Shown here: piece by piece, positions 53,690-64,000 of the stretch
Position numbering within the stretch: position 1 is the stretch's first letter
How the letters are laid out: the number at the start of each line of letters is the position of its first letter
NCBI GenBank assembly: GCA_011109175.1
Contig: RDEW01000076.1
Coordinates: 1-64,000, forward strand
Direction of reading: 5' to 3'
Length of the DNA stretch: 64,000 bases
From: Dicyema japonicum
Taxonomy: Eukaryota; Dicyemida; Rhombozoa; Dicyemidae
Notes under the pieces: model-generated
The model's database searches: none
Seen by the model: only the letters and a program-made list of their open reading frames with translations
Told to the model about the DNA's origin: nothing
Program-made: the position numbers and the translations under genes

Positions 53690-55015
53690 TTGATTTACAC
53701 GCAAGTGTGTTCTATCCAACCCGTCTTGAAACACGGATTAAGGAGATTACCGTACTAACAAGTCTAATGGAGTTATTCCATGCAAGTGATTAGATGTGAC
53801 GGTTTAGTCGGCAACATACACCTCTTTTTGATACTACGGTTGTAGAGGGAGTGATAGTTAGTGTGTTAAAACCCGAAAGATGGTGAACTATGCCTGGTAA
53901 AGACGAAGCTAGTGGAATCAATGGTGGAGGTCTATCATGGTTCTGACGTGGAAATCGATTGTCAAAGCTTGGTATAGGAGCGAAATACTAATCGAGCCAT
54001 CTAGTAGCTGGTTCTCTCCGAAATTTCTCTAGGGATAGCTGGCGCTAAAGACTAGTTCCATGTGCTAGAGGATTTGGGATTATGCGTGTGCAAACTATTA
54101 TCAAAAACATGAGAAGTGTGACTAACGTGAGTGTAGTCATACGTAAAATAAGTGTGCAAGTGGGTTAATTATGTTATCATGACGCTGTTGGATGAACCAA
54201 ACGCCTGGTTAAGGTGCTTGACTAGACGCACACAAGATACTTAAAAAGTGTCAGTTGATTATGACAACAGGAAGGTGACCTTAGTAGTTGGAAGACTCTT
54301 AGGAGTGTTTAATAACTCACCAGTCAAATTAAATGGCCTTGACAATGGATGGTGCTGCAGCGTCTTACCGTTACATTTGAATGTAAGCTTTACTTGATAA
54401 AAATAGGCCACAAAGAGCATGAGAGCGTGAAGGTATCGAAGAAGCTGGAGGAGCTGATCGCTAGTGTAGATCTTGGTGGTAGTGCAATTACTCGAATAGG
54501 AACTTTGAGAGCCTATTTGGAGAAGGGTTTCTTGAACATTATTTGGAAATGAGTTAGTGGGTTCTAAGCACGTTTAAAAGTCATTTTAAATGGCTGTTTT
54601 AGCATCAATGATTTCACGATACAAAGTGTGAGACCCACCTTGACAACAACACAGTTCGCATCGGAATCTCTATCCGACTTGAACCGAAAATATGCCAAAC
54701 ACACATGTGCCAACGAGGTGGAACCGTTGATATATGGACACTATTCTCTCTTGATAGACCCTTAAGACATAATTCACTGAACGATGCAGTAAAATGTGTA
54801 CTGGAGTCTGCTGGAACCCACGCCTGACGGAATTACGATCTTTCCCTTCGCGGAGGGAAACCCAATTATGAGAGACCTGTGTTGACTTTCTTCTACAAAT
54901 ATTATGGGGAGCTTGGTAAAAGGCATCCGCAGCAGTGATGACGGAAGAAATGCGAAAGGCCCATGAACCGGCTAACATTCTGCACAATTGTTGTCAAGAC
55001 AACTAGAGGCATAAA
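53690..55015 (+). rRNA. Large-subunit rRNA, 5'/central portion (displaced)
   Basis: Clear 28S landmarks of domains II-III, in order: CCCGTCTTGAAACACGGATT at 53,720, CCCGAAAGATGGTGAACTAT and GCCTGGTAAAG, AGCTGGTTCTCTCCGAAATT, AACTCACCAGTCAAATTAAA, GACAATGGATGGTGCTGCAG, TAGATCTTGGTGGTAGTGCA and GAGAACTTT-like GGAACTTTGAGAGCC. Weaker similarity extends to GGCATCCGCAGCAG at 54,924 and about 55,015. About the first 600 nt of a normal 28S and the segment joining this part to the 3' part are absent here. No 18S or 5.8S was found. It could be a junction of two rDNA units with most of a unit missing, a permuted or fragmented gene, or a pseudogene. Confidence 0.85.
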
Positions 55016-55019
55016 AAGA

Positions 55020-55512
55020 ACGTCAATGTCTTTTCTTAGAAGACTGTCAGAGATCACATGTGACCAAATGCATCGTGCCCGAGCCCACTCAAATACGTAA
55101 CGGGAGTATAAATGAATGTTCATAGTTGAACGAGTCGACACGAATTTTAAGTGAATGGGAGAGGAAATATTACTCACTAATAGTTTTATCTTCAAACCCT
55201 TTGGAGTCAAAACCTCTGGAATATTACCCCCTTCCCACGTGTCATCGGATTATTGACAACAAAAGTCAAAGGACAGCCGAGAAGACGGATGGTTGACTAA
55301 GCGCATTCTCACACAAATCGTGAGAAAGAATGCGCGCTCAATCACGAGAGTTATTTTTTTCTTATTTCTGGTCAACTGTATCATTATCGGTTCATGAAGC
55401 ATTTCACAACTCATTTATGTGAACACTTTGGGATTCTATAATTTAAGAGCATTTGACCGATCGATTTATATTTGAGTCATAAAATTTTTACCACTTAATG
55501 TTTAGGGGAGAA
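55020..55512. other. No gene recognised
   Basis: Flank of the rRNA sequence; possibly diverged rRNA to about 55,100, then unassigned. A short hairpin GCGCATTCTCACACAA...GAATGCGC occurs at 55,300-55,335. Confidence 0.35.
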
Positions 55513-55516
55513 ATCT

Positions 55517-56066
55517 CTAGAAAAAAGAGTCCGGTTTGTAACTTTCCTTACTAACTATTTTGATTAATGTCGCACGTGTAGCATTTAGCTGTGGATTCGA
55601 TCCCCACACTGCTACCGACTTGGTCGAAGGATTTACCTTCTGCTCTTTGCCTTCCTCAATCCATAGAGGAGTCATTGGATCCACCAAACTCGAAGACCTT
55701 CCGGCATCCAAATAAGATCCTTCCGGCCACAAAGCTTGTGCAGCACAGGAAACAATAAGAGTTATTAATTTCTTCCATTTCCCCCTGTCCTGGGCAACGT
55801 CCCGTAAGGCGTCAAGGTCGTCCCCGTCTTTTAATTGTTTCCCCCACTCTCCGAAGGTCTCTATCCAGCGTAACCGGGAGAGTATTTCTCGGGCGCCCCC
55901 TGAAACGAGGTTCGTCAGCTTCGAAACAGTCCTCCATGGCATTATTTGTTGGTGCCTCCAAATCCATTCTTAGAATATGTCCGAATAGTCTCCACCTGCA
56001 TGCCGTTATTTCTAGTGAGATGGGGACATTCAAAACACAAGTGACTTCTTTATTAACAAAATTCAA
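55517..56066 (-). mobile_element. LINE-D C-terminal fragment
   Basis: The minus strand reads ISLEITACRWRLFGHILRMD, FRGRPRNTLPVTLDRDLRRV and, after a frameshift, DDLDALRDVAQDRGKWKKL, matching the C-terminus of the 17.8 and 25.4 kb copies. The downstream frame (LITLIVSCAAQALWPEG...) extends further than in other copies. Confidence 0.7.
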
Positions 56067-56069
56067 AAA

Positions 56070-56650
56070 TTACTGAAATTTATGGTTAAAAATAAAATTT
56101 CCAAATATGAGCAAGTCATCAGAAGGAGTACTCTCCAATCTCCCAGCCTACGAATAGAACTAACTAAAACCTGAGAACTGATATATTTATTGAGTTTATC
56201 CAATCTATCAAATTCACAATTTTCTAACAAATATTTTTTCAGCGAAAAATTAAAACTATCCGAATTCCCGAAGGTCTGGACTCATATTTAATATTACATC
56301 TTCGTAACTTGCGATGCTATTCTTGAACTCGACCCGACAGTACTTGATGACATCATTCTTATGTTGGAATGGAACTTTCTATCAAAATAAACACCCGAAA
56401 ACTGAAAACGTGCTCAGAACATTAGAAATGTCGAACCAAAGAACGGAAGAGTAGAAATGGTTAAAAATATTCCCTTTGATTCCTTCTTTCTCCAATCTTC
56501 TGGTGATTAACCTAAATATTTATATTAAATCAACCACGTGTATAGAACCATGATCTTGAACCAGGAATCAAAGGTCTCGGGCATTAAAAGTTCTTGGAAA
56601 TCATGACTAAATCAAACCTTTTCTTAAAATGTCGCTTTTGACGCTACAGA
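56070..56650. other. No gene recognised
   Basis: AT-rich; nothing supportable. Confidence 0.35.
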
Positions 56651-56659
56651 AGGTATGAG

Positions 56660-57140
56660 TGTACAGACTTATGGCTGCCGGCTTTAAAACCTGTAATAAG
56701 TACACAATTACTGATCTTCTGTATTTAATTGATGGATTTAGTATAATTGACAGGGGACTATTCATTAGTAGGGATGAAATTATAGACAAATTTCGATATT
56801 GAAAAGTAGTAGAATGAATTGACCCACCAAACCATAAAGAAAAACACAACATGAAATAATTTCAAAATTAATAAAATAATTAAAAATCTTATATTTATAA
56901 TTAATAAAATTTGCATCAAAAGTACTTAAAGATCGAGGACTACAGTTATCATTAATTGGAACTCTCAAGAGGTTTTCATCCTCGTTGAAAAGCGCTGCTT
57001 TTCGAGATTGTCTAGAAGAGAACGTATAAAGCGGTTCATCTCTATCAGTGCCACGAGTCTACAGGAAAAAGAGGAAACCCGTAAGAAACACCCAGAAACT
57101 GTGTGGTTTCTTAGAGAAGCTAGGATCACCTATTGACGAT
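56660..57140 (+). CDS. Two possible coding exons of an unidentified gene
   Basis: ATG at about 56,671 opens MAAGFKTCNKYTITDLLYLI and DGFSIIDRGLFISRDEIIDK (43 codons). About 140 bp further on, an acceptor-like CTACAG at 56,941-56,946 leads into EVFILVEKRCFSRLSRRERI and KRFISISATSLQEKEETRKK with HPETVWFLREARITY before TGA at about 57,133. Both look coding, but I cannot join them cleanly or name the protein. A hAT element lies just downstream. Confidence 0.3.
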
Positions 57141-57169
57141 GTTTTCTATTGTTTGATTTAATGGCTATT

Positions 57170-58580
57170 CTAGGTTTTGTCAATAAAGTCAAAAATTCAT
57201 ATGTTCTTTAAAATTGTTTAAAAATTATAAAAATGCATTTTTTTATCAAAAATATTATATTAATCAAAAGTTATAGTCAAAAAGTCAAAATTTTGGGTAA
57301 TGTCAAAAAAAGGTCAAAATTTAATTTTTTAAGTCAATAAAGTCAAAAAATTTTATTAATTTTTATTTTTTAATTTTTCGAGTTTTTAAATAAAATACTA
57401 ACGTGGTATCATTATTCACTGTGATGCCGCGTTCATTAAGAATGAAATTGAAAAGAGTGTTAGAGTGTTAAGTCTGTTGTTAGAAAATATCCAATGAATT
57501 CTCTATCAATTCACAAGGAAATCTCTTTTGTAATTTATGTGGTCATCTGTAACTACAAAAAAACTTTTTATTGAATCACATCGACCGTCTAAGAAGCATA
57601 TCAAATTAGCTGGTTTATTATTTTTGTTACTATTTTACAGGTGTCAATGCTATAAAACTAACTGATTTTCTCATCCCATCTGCCGACACATGGGTCGATA
57701 AAGTCACTAAGGCTTTTGTCGAATCCGATATTCCCTTCCATTAGCTGGACAATAAAGCTTACGAGAGTTGTTTGAGAGTATTGGAAATAATCTTCCTTCC
57801 ACCTACGCTTGCCGAAAAAATGTAGAAAATTAATGCCAGAAGCAGCTTGTCAGATTTAAGCTATTTTTGAGGTTTTATTTGCATTTATTATAGATCTGAA
57901 AAAAATTTATTTTGATTGACGAAACTGATATCCGGGGACAGAAATATGTCAATATCACTTCTCTCCTTACGGAGGTGACCTGAAATTGGGTATCACCTGA
58001 AGTTATTCTAACAAGATGGGGGAGTTGGATATAAGCAGCCCGTTATTATTGCAAAAATTGCACATAAATAAAAAAAATATATGAAAGTTTTGATGGAGAG
58101 GGGATTTTAGTAGAAAGATATTTGCAAGCGAACTACGTACAAATTGATCATCCAAATTATGCCAATACGACGATATATGTGAAATGATAAAAATGCAGAA
58201 GAAACCTATTTCACTATAAAAGACGCTGTTGAAGACATTATGAAATTGCATTTCGGGGACGATTTATGTTGAATCGGGAAGTATCTAGAATCAAATTATC
58301 TGTAAATAAGTGCTTTGGAAAAACAACATATTTCTGTTGAGCGAAGTTTTTCTTTATTGAAAAAATTACTATCTAAAGACCGAAATTTTAAACCCGAAAA
58401 CGTTTCGAATTACATTATTCTGTATTTTAGTAAAGATTTTGATTAGTTTTTTATATTAAAAAAATTTTTTGTAGATAAATTATCATAAAGTCAAAAAGGT
58501 CAAAATTTTGAAATTTTAAGGTCAATAAAGTCAATTTTTAGGTCAAAATTTCCAACTTATAAAGTCAACAAAATTACCCT
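57170..58580 (+). mobile_element. hAT transposon, nearly full length but inactive
   Basis: The left end TAGGTTTTGTCAATAAAGTC and the right end (reverse complement TAGGGTAATTTTGTTGACTT) are similar, and both flanks carry repeated AAAGTCAAAAAGGTCAAAAT sub-terminal motifs. Inside are a BED-like finger (FCNLCGH...TKKLFIESHRPSKKHIKLA), LTDFLIPSADTWVDKVTKAF and LDNKAYESCLRVLEIIFLPP, a LIDETDIRGQK-like block with a frame break, and the C-terminal dimerisation block HISVERSFSLLKKLLSKDRN. Numerous stops. Target duplication is not identifiable. Confidence 0.7.
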
Positions 58581-58589
58581 AATTATCAC

Positions 58590-60015
58590 ACTGGTTGGTT
58601 CCGAGAACGTATCTCGTTGGCTATTGTTAGGGGAAATAGCATAGCCATTCAGATGCCTTAATTTAATTTTTATTCATTTTAAAATATTAATAAAGTTTTT
58701 TTGTTAAAAAAAATTATTACACTTCATCTGTATCATATGGTTGTGTTCTCCCTGTTCACTACAATATTCATGGGAAAAACGATGGCATTTGCTATTTCGT
58801 TTGATTTTATAAATTATTCGTATTATAATATTTAGATTTTTCATACAGAAGTATCACATTCTACATGATGATTATTTGTATAAAATAAAAAACCAGTATT
58901 TGCGGCAATTTCTGCAACTTTATATAAATTTGCGGATTCGAAGGGTATTACTGTGTATCCTTATTTTTATTTTTTTGTCATTGTTTTGCTTTTGATTTTT
59001 AATTCACTATCTGTTCCTAGTGATTGAAGATATTTGCGTGTTCTAATACACGAGATGTAATAATAGCTTTGCTAGAAAACTCAACACCACGTGGTAACGG
59101 ATCATTGGATTTAAAAAATAGTTATTTTATTTTTATCAGGTAACATCGATAAGTTGCATGCTATATTATTTAATTGTTAAAATAAATTTAAATATAAATA
59201 TTTTATAATTAAAAAAATCACTAATTAGAAAATCTCCCTGAAATAAAATTAGCCCCTGAGGGCAAATCGCCCCTGTTGACAAACACTTATAAATAATTGT
59301 TTTTTCAAAAATAAGGGAGCATTTCCTGACGTCGACAATTTAATTGCATCAATTAAAAGTGCTATAACAAAGAACAGGTTAAAAATCACAAATAGTTGAT
59401 ATTTTGTTTTAATAATATAATAATGAAAAATTTTTAATATAAAAAATTGCCCTAAAAATTAATCTCAGATTCACGGATAGGATGCCAATATCCGGTAGAG
59501 TAGTCCGTGTATTCTGTAATAGCAGGAGAAATTAAGAAGACACCAAGCTTGTCACCTCGTAGGAGAGAAGTAATAATTTTCAATTGACGTAAGAAACTGT
59601 TATTTCGGTTTGGTGTTCGACCCGAGTCGCTTCCTTTATGCTCGTGTTACGAACAAAGACTATGGAGGTGCCGTTAGGCCTCTCAATCTCCTCACAAGCG
59701 TCTCGAAAGGAGTTTGTCTTAGCAGTTGAGGTGGAGAACATTTGTAGTCCTAGTGACTGTTGCGTGAAAGACTTCGACCTTTTTTAGATTTTTAATATAA
59801 AAATTAATTTTTTGTCCCCCATGCAGCACATGTTTCCGGTGGATCTTTCTGAGGTTTTCCAGACTTTTAGACCACGAGCATCGAGCCAAGCTGAGAACAT
59901 GGATCAAATTTGTGGGCTTAATGGCGGTCTTTGAATAAATTTAATTAATGGAACATAAAAAGATGACGTGGAGTATTGATATGGTACACGTCATTACTTA
60001 ATTATTTCGAAAACA
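58590..60015. other. No clear gene; one protein-like stretch
   Basis: AT-rich to about 59,500. Around 59,640-59,930 the plus strand has FMLVLRTKTMEVPLGLSISS, then after an AT-rich, pyrimidine-ended segment MQHMFPVDLSEVFQTFRPRA and a TGA; it could be two exons of an unknown gene. Evidence is thin. Confidence 0.3.
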
Positions 60016-60019
60016 AAAC

Positions 60020-60115
60020 AATTAGAGTAGCCACAGCCCTAACTGCGTGTCTATTCCCCTCTGGACTGCTATGGAAATCCGGTCGAACAATCAGCATCTT
60101 TTGCTCTTAGAGACC
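60020..60115 (-). mobile_element. LINE-B 3' end fragment
   Basis: The minus strand ends SPEGNRHAVRAVA, the terminal residues of LINE-B. Only about 90 bp is recognisable. Confidence 0.45.
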
Positions 60116-60379
60116 ACATCCTTCACCGAAGTGATTCCGCTTGTATCTAAAGTCGAGGACTAATATCTGAGGAAGACCGACCATTCCCCCATATCAACGA
60201 CTCCAACAGGGGAGTAAATATTCTATGTCGTTGTCGTGCCTTCAAGTGGCTCTCCAAAAATGCCGATGGGCATAAATCCCATTATCCCCCTACCTCATCA
60301 CATCATTTATGGGTCCCTTTCTCCCTGGTCTGATGATGGGGGAAATATATATCTTATTAAGCCTTCCAATCATTAATAA

Positions 60380-60939
60380 TTATTTTAAATGTTTTTTCAA
60401 TACAAAAAAATCACGAAGAATACATTTGGTAACATCTCCCGTTATTCTCTCTAAAAGTTCATCTGATCTTTCATCCAGGACACCCATAATAGTCTCCACT
60501 GAATTAACAAGGGATGTTTTCAATTTCCCAATCAACTTGTCGATCTTCATTACCTCAATCTCGTTTGCAGTAGTCTTCCTTGTTTCTTTCTAAATAATAC
60601 ACTTAAATATATTACTAATTGATTTAGCAAACCAACAGAGTCCACAATAGCCTCGTTTAACTTGTTGGTTGTCTCCAAACAGTCATCTTCCTTTGTGATG
60701 CCCCTTCTACGCTGATTTTCGTTAGTCGAAATTTTAATTATCGAACGTTTGTCTTTACTTAAGATTTCACTCTTATAAGTCACTTTAGAACACCTGTTGT
60801 TTCGATAACTTGAACGCCGATTGTCCCCCAAAGCATGGTCTCGTTCTATGCTCACTGTATTTTTTCTTAAGGAAACAAGTGACCCTGCGATCGATCTATT
60901 AAAAATAACACATCTCCCACTTTCCATTATATTTGTCAT
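60380..60939 (-). CDS. Predicted coiled-coil protein, 177 residues, unidentified
   Basis: Start ATG 60939 (MTNIMESGRCVIFNRSIAGS). Exon 1 (60939-60616, 108 codons) is joined in phase 0 by a 26-nt intron (60590-60615) to exon 2 (60589-60380), ending in TAA. The N-terminal half is basic and Ser/Arg-rich (SSYRNNRCSKV, ENQRRRGITKE). The C-terminal half is a run of heptad-like helix (LETTNKLNEAIVDSVGLLNQ, ANEIEVMKIDKLIGKLKTSL, VETIMGVLDERSDELLERIT). The layout suggests a structural or complex subunit (cytoskeletal or meiotic), but no family is recognised. A 23-nt intron-like segment just upstream could be a further 5' intron. Confidence 0.55.
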
Positions 60940-61435
60940 CCTTGAAATCACTGATGAGTTGAGTGAAGTTTACAGGGGATTGGGGTTTATCAATGTTGCT
61001 TAGAAAGCTGTTATTAATTTGTGTTTTTTTAGTTTCGTTTTTTAAATCTACTTATAATCTAAGATAACCTTTGAATTGTTTTAAGGTGGAAGGTTCAGTT
61101 GGTTTCCCCCAATGTCTCCTCATTTTAATTGAACGTGGTTGACATGAACTATCTGTGGCTAATTCTAAAAATATATTTAAATTTCTGACCTACGTTAGCC
61201 AATATATAATTTATTTTATTCTAATAAATTTAAATAATAAATAACTTTATTAAACTCATAATTCGTCTATAAATAATGTATTAAAGCAACCTTCTTATCC
61301 ATTTATTTGCTTTTAATTAATTGTTATAGATTATAAAATATGTTTATAATTAAATCTATTAAATTTTATTGATTATTTAATTTAAATATATTATTCTATT
61401 TTTATAGCCTGTGGCTCTAACAAGGATCTTGATGG
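60940..61435. other. No gene; upstream region of the coiled-coil gene
   Basis: AT-rich, especially 61,200-61,410. No motif. Confidence 0.4.
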
Positions 61436-61439
61436 AATT

Positions 61440-61605
61440 GGAGGGAAACTTATATGTGTGGAAGACCTAGAAGATCTACGAACAGCAGAGGCCGGTGGAG
61501 ACGCCTAGTGAAAAAAAAATTCCGAAACGTGTGGCACAAACGGGACCTTAGTTAATATAACGTTCTTTGGTTCTGTGAAAGTGCTTTTAATAATAATTAT
61601 AGCCT
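61440..61605 (+). mobile_element. LINE-D 3' end fragment
   Basis: EDLEDLRTAEAGGDA aligns weakly with DDLDYLRDLAQDRGK. The 3' end TCTGTGAAAGTGCTTTTAAT with AATAAT matches the family tail. Confidence 0.5.
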
Positions 61606-61699
61606 AAGGTTGAGATGCCACACTTTTTAATCCTCCCGTTGTCTAATTGTTCGAAGTTTTCTCTCTTTTCTTTCTCTTCCCCTATTCTACCAGAGTGGT

Positions 61700-61805
61700 T
61701 TCATATGATCTACTTCTCTCAGGTGGTGCTCAGTGTCAGGGTGGAACGAAAAAGGGTCATTTGCTCTTTTCTACTCTCGAAGGAGTTCGACAGCTGCAAT
61801 GACTA
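61700..61805 (-). repeat. Rep45 copy, inverted
   Basis: Reverse complement: GAAAAGAGCAAATGACCCTT, TTCGTTCCACCCTGACACTG, matching the right half of the copies at 25.0 and 45.9 kb. Confidence 0.45.
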
Positions 61806-61809
61806 GATG

Positions 61810-63055
61810 TTTTCCTTCCTATCTACTTGTTCTGAATGAACCGACGTTGGGAGGTTATTCCTGCGACCGTTGGAACTGAATATATTTAATTGACTTCTTT
61901 CTTGGTCTACCCGGGATTAACAAGTTAATCAAATAATTATCAAAATGTTGTGGTTTTTAGGCTAAAATGAATGAATTAATAAAATCACTATTATCAGGGT
62001 AATTGAGGCAGGTTGTAATTGAGAGACTTTTCTGACAACATGAGTCCTCCCTCAGAGGCCTGAACTCTTCATCGGGGTACCAATGATTTAATCCACAGTA
62101 ATCTGAATATATGAAGGCATGCCGTAGGAATTCTCACGGAAAGGTACAATCTTCTCTTCGCAGTTTCTTTAACTGCAGCATCTCTTAATCCATAAAGTAA
62201 ATTGGAAGATGTAGGAAATAACATTAAAGTCACAATGTCATCTGCTTCTTAGTTTACACTGCAGTAATGTGGATGCTCAAAGAGAATTAACTACCTTGAA
62301 CTGCCTCTCAACTATATTTTTCACAAAAATAAGGAATAATCGACAATTCGAGTGTTTCCCAACTTTTTGCGACTTATCAGACCGGATTTAGAATCCAGTC
62401 CCTTGAGTCCGTTAGGTCCACCATGCCTTAGTGAACCAATCAACCACTAGATTAATCAATTTACTTAATATTTGAGTATTTAATCAATTACCACCAATTA
62501 GGTAGCAAAAATTCAATTTATTGGCAAATCTTTGGACAGCCAATTTTGTTGCTCCCCCACCTAAATGTAGAAGGATAAAAATACCTTTAATCTATCAAGT
62601 CATCCTAAGGACTAAGCAATTAATAAGTATGCTCAGCATGTGGCACTGTGATTACCACCACAAGGCATATCAATTAGTGCTCATTAATTTTCACTTTAAA
62701 CCCAGTAGGGTCCATCGATAAACAAAAGTGTCAATTGAGTGAACAAAATCTCTGTGAATCACATGGAAAAAATTTACTGACAAATTCATTAATAAATTTG
62801 CATCGAAATGAAATGAAAAATTCCAAGACCACGGTAACACCAAACTAACTACTCACGTGTTCCAGGCATTATTACAAACTCGGGAACTCAGGAAAGGGGA
62901 AAAAGTTATTATCTAAATTAAGTTATCCCGGTGTCAGTGCATCTCCCGTTGATTTGTTCTCATGCGAAAAAAACCGTCTGAAATTCCCTACCCTTCTATG
63001 ACCTTCAAAATGGTGACCTATCAATTTTATCCGTTTTCTCTCTGCTACTTCTTGT
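61810..63055. other. No gene; one weak tRNA-like sequence
   Basis: Near 62,370-62,450 the minus strand has CTAGTGGTTGATTGGTTC and GGATTCTAAATCC at tRNA A-/B-box-like spacing, too degenerate to call. The block CCACGGTAACACCAAACTAA at 62,829 repeats that at 49,059. Confidence 0.35.
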
Positions 63056-63059
63056 TGGT

Positions 63060-63960
63060 GATATGAGTCTAATCGGGTCTCGACTCTACACTGATTATTC
63101 TACAATTAAATGTAAGTGGAATCCGCAATAAAGTCTTGGAGCTATGCTCCCTCTTATCCCATTTGAGAGTGGAAATTTTCCTCATTCAAGAATCGAAACT
63201 CTCCGGAATATCCCACACACCTTGTTTTCCTGGATATTGTGTACTTTGCATAGACCGGACGAGAAGTCTCGGTGGAGGATTATTGACAATTGTTAAGGGT
63301 GGACTTGCATTTACGGATGTCACCCCATTTGTATCTTCTCTCTGCGAAGGGGATTTTATTCTGGAACAGATTTTTTTATTGAAGTATCCTTTTTTCCAAC
63401 GAGATGTTTTACACTGTGTAAGATCTTTAATTCGAAGTTACATCCGAACACCATGCTATAACTGGAAAATTTCTTAACTGGCCGACGTGGGAGAGTCCGA
63501 ATGGTAAAACTACTTAAAAATCAAAACTACTCCCACAAATTTCCCCTTTATCTCCTCTCATGTTTAACTTATTTTACACGACTAACCTACTACCAAAGAT
63601 CAGGAAGCTATGTTTCTATCTTACGCGGACGACCTGATTATCGCTCAGTTCACTCTATTCACTACGGAAGAGAGATTTAAAGATGGACTCGAGGAACTCT
63701 TCGGAATCATTCCTACGAGAATCCAGAAAATCCTCGGAGTAACATCGAATCTATTACGACGTTCTTACACGTCACACGGAGTAAGTGTTAGCCAGGGGGC
63801 TTCGAAAGTGGAACACCTTAAAGCCTATCATGAAAAAGACCCCCTTCCCACCTATTCCTGTATCAGCAAACTATATCTGTCGACAATTGAATATGTCTGC
63901 TCTGCCTGGAGATTCCCTCTTAGAGGGTGGAGTGCATAAAATCATGCGGTATATGCAATC
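63060..63960 (+). mobile_element. LINE-C copy with endonuclease joined directly to RT
   Basis: The N-terminal endonuclease reads LNVSGIRNKVLELCSLLSHL, VEIFLIQESKLSGIS, PCFPGYCVLC and SLGGGLLTIVKGGLAF. After about 63,480 the sequence jumps to RT palm debris (about 63,540-63,570), then FLSYADDLIIAQFTLF and a post-palm block (YSCISKLYLSTIEYVCSAWR). Most of the region between endonuclease and palm is deleted. It runs to the window edge. Confidence 0.7.
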
Positions 63961-64000
63961 AGACATCATATCCATCCTCAGTTTCCTTTTAGAGGCGGCG

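Noticed and set aside
54349-55210. Open frames on both strands around 54.3-55.2 kb
   Set aside because: They overlap rRNA-like sequence; no codon-level conservation.
58000-58251. Minus-strand 82-codon frame
   Set aside because: Antisense to the hAT transposase remnant.
1-64000. Microsporidian origin (retrotransposon style, AT-rich)
   Set aside because: IFT80, CNNM, synaptophysin-like and NPRL2 genes and dozens of introns are not expected in microsporidia.
1-64000. Ciliate or nucleomorph origin because of the tiny introns
   Set aside because: TAA, TAG and TGA all terminate genes, LINEs of four lineages are abundant, and the genes are animal-like.
1-64000. Bacterial features (operons, RBS, CRISPR, riboswitches)
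   Set aside because: No direct-repeat/spacer arrays or operon-like spacing; genes are intron-containing and monocistronic.

Overview
The window is nuclear DNA of a eukaryote, AT-rich and crowded with decayed transposable elements, carrying a few conserved animal-type genes. Those recognised are a synaptophysin-family membrane protein, IFT80 (intraflagellar transport), a CNNM/cyclin-M transporter, UBL5/Hub1, a threonyl-tRNA synthetase, a histidine acid phosphatase and NPRL2 (GATOR1). Stop codons TAA, TAG and TGA are all used, so the code is standard. Almost every gene can be read only after removing GT...AG introns of about 21-27 nt. That intron size, together with cilia genes, animal signalling genes and many LINEs, fits what I know of dicyemid mesozoans. 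The organism call is inference.

Layout. 1-0.7 kb: end of the synaptophysin-like gene (+). 0.8-3.1 kb: one unidentified gene (-) and LINE debris. 3.5-6.0 kb: IFT80 (+). 6.9-9.0 kb: CNNM (+). 9.1-10.9 kb: SINE and LINE pieces. 10.9-11.7 kb: two small divergent genes. 11.8-20.5 kb: tandem repeat, several LINE copies and a hAT remnant. 21.3 kb: UBL5 (+). 21.8-26.9 kb: a possible unidentified gene (-), tRNA-derived SINE, hAT and LINE copies. 26.9-29.3 kb: threonyl-tRNA synthetase (-). 29.9-34.5 kb: LINE fragments and a Tigger element. 34.6-35.3 kb: a low-complexity repeat protein gene. 38.6-39.9 kb: acid phosphatase (-). 40-46 kb: LINE, Tigger and SINE nest and a dispersed repeat. 46.1-47.2 kb: NPRL2 (+). 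48-52.5 kb: LINE debris. 52.6-55.0 kb: large-subunit rRNA sequence in permuted order (3' part before 5' part). 55.5-60.1 kb: LINE and hAT remnants. 60.4-60.9 kb: a coiled-coil protein gene (-). 61.4-64 kb: LINE debris.

I use working names. LINE-A: reverse transcriptase (RT) element with a C-terminal zinc knuckle and restriction-like endonuclease-type tail (R2/CRE-like). LINE-B: RT element with an RPDG...WDVTC-type tail and an 'ISLAI-RGN' C-terminus. LINE-C: Jockey/CR1-like, with an apurinic-type endonuclease. LINE-D: RT element with an 'FGHILRM' tail and a TAA-rich 3' end (Dong/R4- or RTE-like). Rep45: an unclassified dispersed repeat. The tRNA-derived SINE appears to share its 3' tail with LINE-D. 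The genes do not form an operon; they are single housekeeping or animal genes separated by transposon debris. Several conserved genes (IFT80, acid phosphatase, NPRL2) keep good similarity but lack single bases at particular points, whereas UBL5, CNNM and the synthetase read cleanly.
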